A stretch of 64,000 nt of DNA, from contig NC_048556.1 in NCBI RefSeq assembly GCF_902806685.2, forward strand, positions 5,580,001 to 5,644,000, given 5' to 3'. The stretch is from Maniola hyperantus (Eukaryota; Arthropoda; Insecta; Lepidoptera; Nymphalidae). Of the stretch, positions 1 to 11,607 are shown one piece after another (positions within the stretch are counted from its first letter, which is position 1; each line of letters opens with the position of its first letter). A program made the translations under genes and the position numbers. The notes below the pieces were generated by a model. The model did not search any database. It saw nothing but the letters and a program-made list of their open reading frames with translations, and was not told the origin of the DNA.

Positions 1-431
1 TAGAAGATGCCCTATTCACTCTTGACTTGAAGGTACTTATATTAAAACTGGAAGGGGAAAACTGATGCTGGAAGGGCGTTTTATATCCTAGCGGATAACA
101 GATACAAAGTAGCCTACTGCTATGTCCGTCTTCGAGATTACAAGCTATCTTGTACGCCCGTATGTAATCATACGGGTATACAACCCTAACAAAACAGCAT
201 AGGCATATGAGACGGAGAGTTAATAATTATCAAGCTGGAAGTAGGTATTATTTAACGCATTGGATTTAATTATTTAATGCTCGTAATAAAACAGATGGGA
301 TGTGGTTAGCATTATCCGGCTCGCTTTCCATTAGGGCTGTAATTAATGGTGGCTCGGAAACTGCACAACGACGCAGTTTTTAAATTTTCAACTAGGTACA
401 CAACTACACACAAGGATTTACGTCATTTTTT
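1..431. other. No gene seen
   Basis: AT-rich sequence with one small perfect hairpin at 157-176 (CCCGTATG / CATACGGG). I see no coding signal. Confidence 0.6.
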
Positions 432-920
432 AGGGTTCCGTACCACAAAAGGAAAAACGGAACCCTTATAGGATCACTTTGTTGTCTGTCTGTCTATCTG
501 CCTATCTATCTGTCTGTCTGTCTGTCTGTCTATCTGCCTATCTGTCTGTCTGTCGGTCTGTCAAGAAACCTACAGGGTACTTCCCGTTGACCTAGAATCA
601 TGAAATTTGGTAGGTAGGTGGGTCATATACCTAGCTGGTATTAGAGGAAAAATCTGAAAACCGCGAATTTGTGGTTATTTCACAAAAAAATAAATAAATT
701 GTGGTTATAAACTAATAATTATTATTTTCGATTTGCGAAGTAAAATAACTATATCAAGTGGGGTATCATATGAAAGGTTTTCACTTGTGCATTCTAAAAC
801 AGATTTTTATTTATTTTTATGCATCATAGTTTTTGAATTATCGTGCAAAATGTCGAAAAAATATGACTGTACTACGGAACCCTCGTTGCGCGAGCCTGAC
901 TCCCACTTAGCTGGTTTTTT
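432..920 (+). repeat. GTTCCGTACC repeat, full-length copy
   Basis: It runs from AGGGTTCCGTACCACAAAAG through a (TGTC/TATC)n tract, TGAAATTTGGTAGG and TATCAAGTGGGGTATCATAT to GAGCCTGACTCCCACTTAGC. At least nine copies or parts occur in this window, so it is a high-copy lepidopteran interspersed repeat. It has no coding capacity; the apparent 66-codon frame inside is shared by other copies only as repeat shadow. AGGGTTCCGT and ACGGAACCCT form a short inverted pair at its start. Confidence 0.9.
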
Positions 921-1024
921 TATTTTTTATTAATTTATTCAGACACAAGTTAGCTCTTGAGTGCAATCTCACCTGGTGGTAAGATTTTAACAGTTTGCAC
1001 TCGCTTCAGTGGAAACGCATCGTT

Positions 1025-1226
1025 CATCATCTCATCATCGTCAACCCATCTCTGGCTCACTACCGAGTACGGGTCTCCTCTGAGAATGAGAAGGGTTTTG
1101 CCACAGTCTATCATGCTGCCGCAAGTGCGGATTGGTAGACTTCACATACCATTGAGAACATTGTGGAGGCATGAAGGTTTCCTCGCGATGTTTTCTTTCA
1201 CCGTTATAGCAAGTGATATTTAATTG
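1025..1226 (-). mobile_element. tRNA-headed SINE with (GAT)n tail, 5'-truncated
   Basis: Antisense copy beginning with the ATCATC tail, then GGCTCACTACCGAGTACGGG, GAATGAGAAGG, TTCACCGTTATAGCAAGTGA. The tRNA-like head is missing. Compare the fuller copies at 4768-5011 and 31021-31325. Confidence 0.75.
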
Positions 1227-1500
1227 CTTAAATTACACTATAAATATCAATTTTAAATTAGAGAGTACTTATTAGCCCTGCAAAAAAAATAGATAGCTAC
1301 TTTGATTTATTATCTTTGTTATTAGTTACCTTTTAAGTAATTTCATATTCAATTTGAAATAGTAATTTACTTTCTCTTTTTGGTTTATAGACATCTGATA
1401 GGTAAAGAAGTAAAAGTAAAAAAGTAAAATGCCAAATAATTATACTTACCCACATTACAGTCTACCAAATCAAAACCAAATCCATGCTTTAATATTACGG

Positions 1501-1972
1501 TCTAAGAGCCAGAGCGTGCCAAACCTTCGGTATTTTATAAAAGCTGAAAGTTTCTCTGCGTATTGTCCCCAACACTGGGAGGGACATTTGTTTGTTTGGA
1601 TCATGGTGACTTTGCGAGATAACAGGTAATAAAGGTGTAAAAAATCTTACGTCAAAGTGTAAAATCTAATTTTATATATTTTCTGCAGAATAGTACCTAT
1701 TAGAAATCACGTCATTGCCAGACACTGAGCATCATGGCAACGCCCTGCCAGACACCCTTAAAGTTTAAAAGTTTATGGGTGTCAGGGTGTTGCCACGACA
1801 CTAAGTTTTCTAATTTATACTTTGACGTAAGATTTTTTACAGCTGTATTACCTGTTATCTCCTAAAGCCAGCATGATCCAAACAAACGTTCTTCCCAGTG
1901 TTGGAGATAATACGCAGATAAACTTTCAGCTTTTATAAAATAACGAAGGTCTGGCACGCGCTGGCTCTCTCT
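1501..1972. repeat. Long fold-back element (about 190-bp arms)
   Basis: The left arm (from CTAAGAGCCAGAGCGTGCCA) reappears reverse-complemented at the right end (CTGGCACGCGCTGGCTCT). The arms share TAAAAGCTGAAAGTTT, GGATCATG and GATAACAGGTAATA. Partial relatives lie at 40487-40655 and 50905-51240. No coding capacity; a MITE-like non-autonomous element. Confidence 0.85.
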
Positions 1973-2211
1973 CTATTATACCTAAATGCGAAAGTAGCTA
2001 TCTCTTTATTACCTTTTCCCACCTATAACAGCCAAAACCGATTTCGATATTTGCTAAGGGATAGCATGTATTCTAGGAGATATGATAGGTACTCTTTATT
2101 CTAAATACTATTTATCCCGAAAAATCAAAGATTTTCCACGAAAATCAAATCAAATTAGGAATTTTAGCATTTAAACTACCGTGAGTGATTTAATAAATAA
2201 TAAATAGATAC

Positions 2212-2438
2212 CATTCTAAATAATATCTGTCCCGGCTTTACTCACGTGTGTAGTCGACGTTAACCCGGCTAGTTTCGAACCCATACGGGGTCCTTTTTCA
2301 AGGGAGTCCGTTGAGTCAAAACCGCGGCGCGGGCGCGAACGGACTCCCTTGAAAAAGGACCCCGTATGGGTTCGAAACTAGTCGGGCTAACGTCGACTAC
2401 ACACGTGAGTAAAGCCGGGACAGATATTATTTAGAATG
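2212..2438. repeat. Near-perfect 101-bp palindrome with 25-bp GC-rich loop
   Basis: Arms 2212-2312 and 2338-2438 differ at two positions only. The loop at 2313-2337 is GC-rich (CCGCGGCGCGGGCGCG). CAAATTAGGAAT at 2151-2162 is repeated at 2439-2450, so the palindrome plus about 50 bases to its left is bounded by a 12-bp direct repeat. Confidence 0.95.
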
Positions 2439-2849
2439 CAAATTAGGAATGTCTGTTTCTTCGTGACGTAAAAAGTACTCTGTGGTTAGAAGTAGCCTAT
2501 ATCACAGTCAAACTTCTGTCTCCAGAGTTCGGGCTATCTCAGCATCATAAAAATTCAAGACAAACAGACATTCTTAATTATAAGGTGTGGATTAGAATTT
2601 CCAGTGCCTATTAAGCACGATAATTGATTTTCAGGATGTGAGACCTATTTCTGTCGTCGCGATTACGGTCAAATTAAGTGGGTAATCTTCATAACGGATG
2701 TTCAAGGGTTGAGCAGGTTAACTAGGTTTCATATTGATATAATGGCTATCATTAAATCCTGTCCTGTTAATGTGATATGCCTATCCTGTCAATTTAATTA
2801 ATTGATTCAAAGACAAAAAAATTAGAATTAAAAAATATGTAGGTATCAG

Positions 2850-3180
2850 TACTTAGCTTACCTTGCGACTTCGTCCTCGTGGACTACATAAATTTCAAAC
2901 CCCCATGTTTCCCACTGAAGGCATTTGTGCAGTCATCCGTATTCGGTTCGTATCCGTGATTTTTCAAGTGGCCGTCATACAAATATGTACTCATTGGATT
3001 CGTATTTTTACGGAATCCGTGATTTCACGGATGAGTGCACAAACGCCCCCAGGGATGGAATTCTGAAAAATCATTTCTTAATGGATATCTACCTACTCTT
3101 TACAAAGAACAGACCCTCCAAATTTCATGTCTCTAGGACCAGCAGTTTAGGCTGTGCGTTAATTATATTATAAGTCAGTC
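2850..3180 (+). repeat. SINE-like repeat (family B, CGTGGACTACAxAAATTTC)
   Basis: It contains TTGCGACTTCGTCCTCGTGG, ACATAAATTTCAAACCCC and ends in (AGTC)n. Related copies are at 28275-28492 and 63684-63904. It carries an internal insertion or divergence between about 2920 and 3060. Confidence 0.7.
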
Positions 3181-3184
3181 AGTC

Positions 3185-4767
3185 AATCAAGACTTTGAAT
3201 TTGATTATTTACACATAAGGTCAGCCTACATAATTTCGTTCTGTCATTAGTACACCTGTAGTAGTAGTAGAACAGTAGTTTTCTATGCCCTCCTGGCTTT
3301 GGCTACTGCTTTGTTAAGATCATCACGAAATACCAGCTCTTTGTATTGGCTTCTCGACTTTCTATAGGTCCATTAGCCACTCAGATTTATATCTCAAAAC
3401 GCAAGTCGGTATTAATTCCATAATTTCGAAGTCTTAAAAACATTTACTGTATTTTACGTTCTAATTACTACCCAGGTTATCTGTAGTCGATAGTATCTGA
3501 TCGCGTAAACATTTGGACTGTGCGCAGGCGGCGCTCACGATCTTCATTGTGATAAATTTCACGCCTGTAGCGTAGCGCCCCTTCGAAAGTTAAGGAATGC
3601 GATAAAAACATTTTCTGAATCTATTTATTACGAACGCGAATGTTTATATTTAGTCATTGTTGGTGTAATTAAAACTTATTGACGGCTTTTTAAATTCGAG
3701 GAGTTTACTTAAGAAAACGCTTTTTTGGTGTTAAAAGAAGTGTAATTGAACGCGAAAGGAATTTTGATTCTTGTTTGAATATTGAGCAATCAAACGCTAT
3801 GAAATTTTATAGACACGCTCTACAATATTTAATATCCGCGTATGGTTTCTCAGACTTCCGTAAAATATATCATGTCAATGTTATACGGATTCAAGATAAT
3901 ATGTACCTATGTATTAAATATTTGAGCCTGTGTACATTTTTTTTTAAAATACCAACATAAAGAATGTTTAACAAATCCAATTTAGACACAGCAAAAACCA
4001 CGAAGGTTTAAAAAGTGTGTCACTCCGTCTACTTCTTAATACATAATAATAATAATAGTGTTTCTATAAACAATATAAATTGTTTATAGAAACCCTTATT
4101 ACATTACATTTCATACAAAAATGGGGATCATTACAATAACATAACTTTGCTGAGTATTTAAATATAAATCAAACTACGTTTGTATGGGGCCTGCTCGAAG
4201 AACAATCTTTAAACTTGTTAGAAAACCGGATGACCGTAACCGTAATCTACCGTAACGTAACCAAAAACCAAAATTATCGAAAATCGCAACAAGTTTTTTG
4301 ATTTTTTGTTAAAAACATTATTTCATAAATGTGCATCTATTGTTTTTGGATATTCAGAAGTGAAATTTAGAAGGAAGATAAAGAATTTAAAATTTTAGAT
4401 CAGTTACTGGCTCAAAACGCAGAATTTCGCTAGATATATCCAGACTTTATATTTATGTTCACCTATCTTACGTCTGCGCATACGCTTGTACCTCACGAGT
4501 AGATATCCCTACTTGTACCTTATCAACATTCGCGAACAACGGCGTAAACAGATAAGGGGCGGGCGACACCACCACAGCGTGTCGCAAGCTAACCTTTAGT
4601 TGGCGTACTGTCTGATAAACTGCTTACAACCGCGCAACATTCGTATCTGTCGTGTATCACATTGTACTGAATGTCTGTACTGTTTATTCAGCTCTAATCT
4701 TTATCTAACAAGTATAACACAATGTATATGTTGTATATATTGTGTAATGTAAATATGTATTGTGCAA
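3185..4767. other. No gene seen; one perfect hairpin
   Basis: AT-rich sequence with no coding signal. At 4060-4093, GTTTCTATAAACAAT, loop ATAA, and its exact complement form a 15-bp hairpin. The stretch from about 4490 to 4640 is slightly more GC-rich but has no open frame of note. Confidence 0.55.
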
Positions 4768-5011
4768 GCTGTGGTAGCTTAGTGGTTAGAACGTCCGCCT
4801 TCTAATCGGAGGTCGGGGGTTCGATCCCGGGCACGCAACTCTAACTTTTCGGAGTATGTGCGTTTTAACTAATTAAATATAAGGAAAACATCGTGAGGAA
4901 ACTTGCATGCCTGAGAGTTCTCCATAATGTTCTCAAAGGTGTGTGAAGTCCACCAATCCGCACATGGTCAGCGTGTTAGACTAGGGTTGATCATGATGAT
5001 GATGATGATGA
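4768..5011 (+). mobile_element. tRNA-headed SINE, essentially complete, (GAT)n tail
   Basis: The head GGTAGCTTAGTGGTTAGAAC ... GGTTCGATCCC has tRNA A- and B-box sequences and a TCT at the anticodon position, so a tRNA-Arg-like origin is possible. The body has AAAACATCGTGAGGAAAC and TGCCTGAGAGTTCTCC and ends in (GAT)n. It is not a functional tRNA gene because the head continues directly into the SINE body. Confidence 0.85.
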
Positions 5012-5103
5012 TTGCTTTATTTCCTAGCACACATTTTACTATCAATATCCGGCCTTGTTCAACTTTTGTTTTGTAGAAAAATCTTTTAGTATGTGAATGT
5101 GAT

Positions 5104-5308
5104 GTGATCAACCGGCTCACTACTGAGCACGGGTCTCCTCTCAGAATGAGAAGATTAAGGCTGCCACACTGGCCCAGTGCAAATTGGCAGACTTTACACA
5201 CCTTCGAAAGCATTATCAAGAACAGTCATGTATGCAGTTGCTATGGCCAAAACCCTTCTCACTCTGAGAGGAGACTCGTGCTCTGTAGTGAGCCGGCGAT
5301 GAGTTGAT
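5104..5308. repeat. Two SINE 3' ends in head-to-head inversion
   Basis: CACTACTGAGCACGGGTCTC near 5120 recurs reverse-complemented at 5260-5295 (GAGACTCGTGCTCTGTAGTG). Both match the 3' part of the tRNA-headed SINE, so this is an inverted pair rather than a new element. Confidence 0.7.
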
Positions 5309-5576
5309 CGTGTGATATATCATACGTAAGTACCTACTTAGTTTATAAGTGTTTTAATACAAATACTGAACTGGTACCTAATGTATGTTTTGTATTTGAG
5401 CATATTGATACAACTGTATAATGTTTGAAAGATACCGACTGCAGATACCGATTACTCATTAAAACCTATAAAGCCACCGGTGATGCTGTTTTCCAATCAA
5501 CTTCGTACCGGTTTTGAGCCTTTTCGTCATTGTGTTACTCGTAATTCGTGGAGTAGCAAATTTTATGCATTTGTTT

Positions 5577-5816
5577 TATAGTGGATTCAAAATAAACTGG
5601 CGTGTTTCCACTTGAGACCGTCGTTAGCAATAACAATAGGATTACATTCAACATGCCACGTAAACAATAGGGGTAATAAATCATTCATTTTTAAAGGAGC
5701 CGGTTCAACCTCATAGTGTTGATACTTTTGAATTCACCCGCCACGACTTAATCCTATTGTTATTGTTAATGACGGGCTCGCGTGGAAACACGCCCGTTTA
5801 TTTTGAATGCACTATA
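5577..5816. repeat. MITE with about 60-bp terminal inverted repeats
   Basis: The left end TATAGTGGATTCAAAATAAA matches the right end TTTATTTTGAATGCACTATA reverse-complemented. The arms also share GGCGTGTTTCCAC and CAATAACAATAGGATTA. The interior has no ORF. Confidence 0.85.
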
Positions 5817-6420
5817 CTATAAAGATCGCAACGTAATTTAGCACTGACGCCCGTAAGACCTAAGAGCGTGATCTACGTCGAGACAGCCCCTGCAAGTAAT
5901 TTATTTATTATTTTATTATTGTACCAAATAAGTATTGCAGTTTATATTGTACTACTTAGTAATAAAGGTGGATCTAGGAACAGCTTATCTCTATTATATA
6001 TTTAATAGAGATTTTTACCAACTCCCCAAGACTGTCAGTGTGTGTGTAAGCGTGAAGAAGGTGTACAAGAGATATAGGTCTTACGATACTTAGAAATTAT
6101 AAGATCTCTGTTGCCAAGATACTGAGGTCGGCTGATAAGGTCTATCGGTTTGGTTACCTAATGCACTCACTGTCTGGCTCTGCCGGTAATGACTGTATGA
6201 AGGGGAGGCCCAGCAGAGGCCACCAGGAAGTCGGATGGCGTCCGCTATACTTAGTAATTCCTCCCTATGGAGCAAGGTCAGTCTAATAGGAGCAAAAGTC
6301 AGGTTACGCAGGTATCCTCCTGTATCAGGGGATGTTCTATAAATTTCAAGGATATAAGCTTGGATCTAAAAAGATTTTTAAGTACATCAGTCAGCCTAAG
6401 TGGTCTCAACCTAAACACCG
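5817..6420. other. No gene seen
   Basis: There is a moderately GC-rich patch at 6110-6260 that is open in one - strand frame for about 60 codons, but the residues show no domain or similarity I recognise. Confidence 0.4.
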
Positions 6421-6743
6421 TCCCTCGAAATGGATTTTTAGAGTTGTTGCTCTAGTAATGTAGCAGCTCTCAGCTTTCCGCGGTAGGTACTTGCCTACCG
6501 CAAAGCGGACGTTATCTAGGACTTGTTTAATTATCCAGCACCAATTATATCTAAGCTCGACTAGTGAACTGCTACACTAGTCAGCTTGGGTTGACTAAAC
6601 CCAATATTTAACCCAATATACCTAATATTATGTCCCTCGAAATGTAATTTGAGAGAAATTGCTGCTCTAGCAATGTAACAGCTCTCTGCTTTCCGCGGTA
6701 CTTACCTACCGCAAAGCGGACATTATCTAGGACTTATTTAATG
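6421..6743. repeat. Two direct repeats (about 110 bp) with a GC hairpin and CTAG
   Basis: CCTCGAAATG ... CTTTCCGCGGTA ... ACCGCAAAGCGGAC ... TTATCTAGGACTT occurs at about 6421-6535 and again at 6631-6743. Each contains a hairpin (CCGC...GCAAAGCGG) followed 6-8 bases later by CTAG. That order resembles a Helitron 3' end, but the two copies stay similar past CTAG. Confidence 0.65.
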
Positions 6744-6902
6744 GAGTCAAACTTGATTAATTCCAATTCAGTTCAACTTGTACACTTGTACAGATATCAA
6801 CGATATCTGATGTTAAACGTTCGATACAGTTTAATAGACCGGTCCGACTTCCATAGCAAGGAAAAGCGTTGGATTTGAAAATTGAATCATTTATATCTCA
6901 GT

Positions 6903-7010
6903 TATATCTACAGCGGGCGATGGAGAGAGCTATGCTTGGAGTTTCTCTACGTGATCAAATCAGAAATGAAGAGATTCCTAGGAGCACCAGAACTCGGGAA
7001 CTCTGGAATA
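6903..7010 (+). mobile_element. RTE-type LINE fragment
   Basis: A + strand frame reads QRAMERAMLGVSLRDQIRNE then EIPRSTRTR, the conserved stretch just upstream of the final block of insect RTE reverse transcriptases. It is only about 100 bases long. Confidence 0.7.
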
Positions 7011-7328
7011 AAGATTTGCCATGTTAATTCAGGCTATAAGCTATCTCTATTCCATATTTCAGCCAAATCAGTTCAGTTATTGTGGAGCGAAAGAATAGTA
7101 GTAAATATCCAAACATCCAAACTTTTATATTATTAAAATTATTATAAAATTCTTAGGATTCTAAGATCCGTTATTAGAAAAATCTACTTTCCTCTGTTAT
7201 TTAATCGTGATAGAGAAAATATGTTAGATAATGTATAGATTGATTGCTTATCATCATCCGCACGTGATTTAGCTAGGCGACCTATGCGCGAGGTACCTAT
7301 GCATCTACACATTGGGGCCGATTTTCTA

Positions 7329-7459
7329 GTACACAATCTCTAAACTAAACTAAATTAACAGGTCTAAATCTAGTGCTTTCCTTTTCCGCAAGCAACATTA
7401 TGAAAGGGATAGCAATAGATTTAGACGTGATATTTTAGTTTAGTTTAGAGATTGTGTAC
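7329..7459. repeat. 131-bp MITE with perfect 24-bp inverted ends
   Basis: GTACACAATCTCTAAACTAA (7329 on) is exactly complemented at 7436-7459. A single related end occurs near 40678-40702 (TTTTAGTTTAGAGATTGTAT). Confidence 0.85.
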
Positions 7460-8534
7460 AAAGGAATTAGCCACATTATCTACCATATTATATTCTCTAT
7501 CACAATTAAATAACAGATGACTGTAGATATTCCTAATACCGGATCTCTACTATATAGATAGGTAGGTACTATATAGACAACAGATCTAAATGAAATTACA
7601 ACTTAGTTGATCAAGAGGAAGCAAAGACTATATTTTAGCTTGCAAAATTTGAACTTAACAAACATACAAACAAACCTGGGAAATTAAAAGTTTGAAAAAG
7701 TAGACCGTTCAGTTTTTTGTTTAATAGTTTTTTTACCGGGTGATGTAAAAGACACCTAAGTCACAATATGACCACTTTTTATTAAAAATTCTATAAATCA
7801 AAAAATTATAACAGTCCATTATAGAAGACCATTTCAGACATTGTAAATCGTAGGGTACGCTAATGATATGGTATTGCTAACAGGTTATATTTAAATCTTA
7901 ATAGTTACACCGTATATATTAAAGTCTTTGAGAGATCAAAGACTGTTATAAACTGACTAGGGCGTTGGAAATATTATGGAGATGCAATAACCTATATTTT
8001 ATATTTAGTTTTATTAGGATATTCGCTGTTGTTTTATAGGATGTTACTTGTATTTTATATCGTCAACGAATACTTACCAGCTAATAGAGCTATTCCAAGT
8101 AAAAATTATTGGTCACTTGACTCACTTCACTTAAAATTAAGAAACTTTTCTGTTTCGTAGGATTTTGCTAATTCAACCGCTAACTCGCTTTCAATAGTAG
8201 CCTATGTACATCTACTGAATGCATTAATAAACAGTTAATCATTTATAGTAAGTATTTATATTTACTATGATAATAGGCTACTTGACTCATATCTAATTTC
8301 GTCCAATAAATGATTATTTATTATAGTATTTTGCTTAAGACAACGAAATATATCAATAACAATTATTAAAAACGTAGGATGGATATATAAATCCAGTTTA
8401 AAAAAATACAGTTTTTATTTTTATTTGAAACTCAGAAAACGCTGTCAGCCATGATGTGACGTCATTAAATATGTAAACAAACAAATGTCATCCCTATTGA
8501 CTAACGTAGTATCCATATATATAAAATTTCAAGT
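7460..8534. other. No gene seen
   Basis: Strongly AT-rich with no coding or repeat signal I can name. Confidence 0.5.
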
Positions 8535-8735
8535 CCTCCTGACTAACTTATATATCAATGCACAGCCTAAACATCTAAACAGCTGGTTCTAGATACATGA
8601 AATTTGGTGGGTGTGTTCTTTGTAGGTAAAGAGAAGGTATCCGCTAGGAAAGGATTTTTTGAAATTCCACCCCTGAGTGGTTTGAAATTTATGAAGTTCA
8701 CGCGGGCGAAGTCACGAGCATAAGCTAGTTTTTAT
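8535..8735 (-). repeat. SINE-like repeat (family B), antisense
   Basis: It holds ACATGAAATTTGGTGGGTGT, GAAATTCCACCCCTGAGTGG and ends GCGGGCGAAGTCACGAGCAT, AAGCTAGTT. Confidence 0.7.
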
Positions 8736-10037
8736 ATATTTCTAAAAACTCATAGTAAACGTAAAAAAATATCGTTTTCTCTATATAAATTGAATAAGTT
8801 ATTAAGTAAGACTTACAACAAAGTGATCTTTGCAAAAATAAATTTGGGTTGCAGTCGTTAGTGATATAGGATCCCTTTAAGCAAGTCTTCGCGTGTTACG
8901 TATATTTATTTCACTGGGCACTCTAATCCACAACTTTCCTGTGGTCTTTATCGATGCGTTTTTACATTCTCGGATGATACAATAACGATAATTACTATAT
9001 TTTTCATGTAAACTAGTATAGAAGTCATGTTTATTAAACTTTGGTAGGTTATGCTGTTGTTTACAAATGCAGACGTCAGAGCACAGATAATCTATCGGCC
9101 AAAAATGGCCGACAGTGTTTTCACCTGTCTAAGAAAAATATATTTTTAAATTAAAGATTTACGGATTTTAGGGCGCAAAAAAATATAGTGTTAATTTTTT
9201 TGATCTAATAGGACAAATATTAACCATTTAAGACCACCATCCATTTAACCATTTACTTAAAAAAAGTGTCAACTAGCCTATTGTGGTGAAATGTGGTTTT
9301 TATTTGCAGGCTTGTTAATGTATGAATTATTTATTAATAGGTACGCAATCATACGCAATTGGTAATTTTTTTAGCAATTTTCGTGAAAATAATTGCGCGA
9401 AACTTTTCAATAATTCTTTCACTCCATTATTGTAGTCAACAATAAAAGTAATGGCGTTGTCCGGCTACAGTTTATTGCCTGCTTTTAGCCTTTTTGTCTC
9501 TCGCAGCACGAGCGGTCGTGCTGCGGACGCGTGAGCTGCCTGACCACCAGAAGATTTAGGTGCAATGGTTTTAGAACGGCGATGTAACAAGGAACGAAAT
9601 TATCACGACGGAACACACTATCTATTGTTCTCCACATCTAACGGGTATCTAATATTTTGATGAGTTATACCTTTTAACTTGCACGGATATTAAAACCCTT
9701 ATTCACTCCTTGACAACTGCCAGTTACTATCACAAAGTTTGAAACTGCTGAAAGGTATTTTACTTGAGAGCAAACTTTATTTATAAGGTGGGTACCTATT
9801 TCTTTTAGATATGCATTTTCCATCGTAAGTATGCGAAAAAGGTAAATCTTTATTGACATTCTATTAGAATATTCCTGTTACCGAATAAAACCATATCTAA
9901 GTACCTATCTTCCTGAGTTATCACAACTCGAGATTTATACCTAGCGCTATGGGTTTCAGAAATTGATAATGTAAAGGCCTGGAGCCTGCTTGATGAATAA
10001 TCTTTGTTCTTCCAATGACTTATTTCGAACACCAACT
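8736..10037. other. No gene seen
   Basis: AT-rich. A short perfect hairpin with 10-bp arms (CGCAGCACGA / TCGTGCTGCG) lies at 9502-9525. Two weak 61-codon - strand frames (9674-10035) show no recognisable domains. Confidence 0.45.
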
Positions 10038-10092
10038 TACGTCGTCACCCGGTAGACGTCCACAGCTGGATGTAGGTCTCTTGTACGGACTC
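10038..10092 (-). mobile_element. RTE 3'-end fragment, antisense
   Basis: CCGGTAGACGTCCACAGCTG then GTAGGTCTCTTGTACGGACT is the complement of the family's GTCCCTACAAGAGACCTATG ... TGGACGTCTATCGG end. Confidence 0.65.
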
Positions 10093-10481
10093 ATTTAAAA
10101 GCAAGCATGTTTGCAAGTTTTTAGATGTCGTTAGTCCACATAGTAGGGGGTCTGCTAACGCTTTGCTTTCCGGCATTATGTCCAACTTACGTACCAGCAG
10201 TATCTAACGTATATCGTATCGTATCTATTCAATGTAGCCGCGCCTTTATGACAAATCGGGCGGGGTAACAGATAAGCGATCTGCATCGGTCCCGTAACGA
10301 CTACAATTAGTAAATATTTAGAAGAAAGTGTACAATACCGTGGAATTTCGACAATGATTTATTGTATCTTTAGTTCGAAACTCAGCTGAGATACGGATCG
10401 ATAAGGATTCGCTAGATGCATTCACTCTCTGAACAATTATTATTATTGAGATTTGCTTGTAATTTTAGAATAGTTATTAGG

Positions 10482-10898
10482 AAAAAACGGTCAAGTGCGA
10501 GTCAGACTGGCGCACCGAGGGTCAAGTACTACAGTCGTGTTTATTCAACATTTTGCCCGATAAATCAAAAACTATTTATGCATAAAAATGAATAAAAATC
10601 TGTTTACAATGTACAGGTAAAGCCCTTTCTCCTTTCAGAATGAGAACGGTCTGGCCATAGTCTACCACGCTGGCCAAGTGGGAATTGGAAGACTTCAAAC
10701 ACCTTTGAGAACATTATGGAGGCACTCACTCAGGCATCCAGGTTTCCTCACGATGTTTTCCTTCACCGTTAAAGCAAGTGATATATAAATTGCTTAAAAC
10801 GCACTTAACTATACGAAAAGATAGAGGTGCGTGCCCGAGGTCAAACCCTCGACCTCCCAAATAGGAGGCCGACATCTTAACCACTAGCTAGGCTATCA
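10482..10898 (-). mobile_element. GTTCCGTACC repeat fragment joined to an antisense tRNA-headed SINE
   Basis: 10482-10630 matches the 3' part of the GTTCCGTACC family (CGGTCAAGTGCGAGTCAGAC). From about 10626 the sequence becomes an antisense SINE (CAGAATGAGAACGG ... TTCCTCACGATGTTTTCCTT ... GTGCGTGCCCGAGGTCAAAC) retaining its tRNA-like head to about 10898. Confidence 0.75.
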
Positions 10899-11607
10899 AA
10901 GCTTTATACGCGCCCGAGCTATTCTGTGCCCGAGCGCACTTGGTCGCACCACATGAGTAGATCTGCGCGCCGCACGCCAAACGCCGCGTTTACATTCTTT
11001 ATTTAAATTGTAGGTACCTATTAAAAAAGATGCTGCTCTTCAGCTTCACTGAACTCTGCAAGTAGTGTGTGTTCCACCATTTCAAGTAGAATCACATTTA
11101 CGAATATGTAAGGCCCGTGAAGTGCAAGAAACAAACAATGAAACAACGTATTAGCAAATTACCGAGAAACCGCTAACATTTAGTTGACATCAGCAATTTC
11201 TACTGACACCTATTGGCAGATAAATTCCGAAGGCTCTATTTCATGTAAGTAGGTACCTAGTGTACATACTTATAAACCCGCAAACAAATTATAATCGGAG
11301 AGATACGCGTTATTCATGTCTTATTGACTTCAAAGTCGATTTACATTTTCCGCTAAGTTGAGTTTAATGCGCGAAGTCTTTATAGGAGGAGAGCTAGTGA
11401 CTGCTAACAGAAATCTAACTAGTAACTTTATACAGTATAAGTAGAATACCGACCTAAAGCGTCATTTTGTAAAAAAAATATCCATTCTAATTTCTAACAC
11501 TCTCAAATGCCATCTTCGACAAGTCAAAGATAGGAAATTTACCAAAATTTATATTTTAGGTAGAATATACCTTTTCGGCACGAAAGTTTGGATTATCACA
11601 TTCTGTA
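10899..11607. other. No gene seen
   Basis: Mixed composition. GCGCGCCGCACGCCAAACGC near 10965 is a small GC-rich patch with no open frame of note. Confidence 0.45.

Noticed and set aside
481..560. (TGTC)n run as a CRISPR-like or regulatory array
   Set aside because: It is the internal microsatellite of the GTTCCGTACC repeat, present in every copy.
4768..4840. tRNA gene at the head of a SINE
   Set aside because: The head continues directly into a SINE body that recurs at 31021 and 37764, so it is a retroposon promoter.
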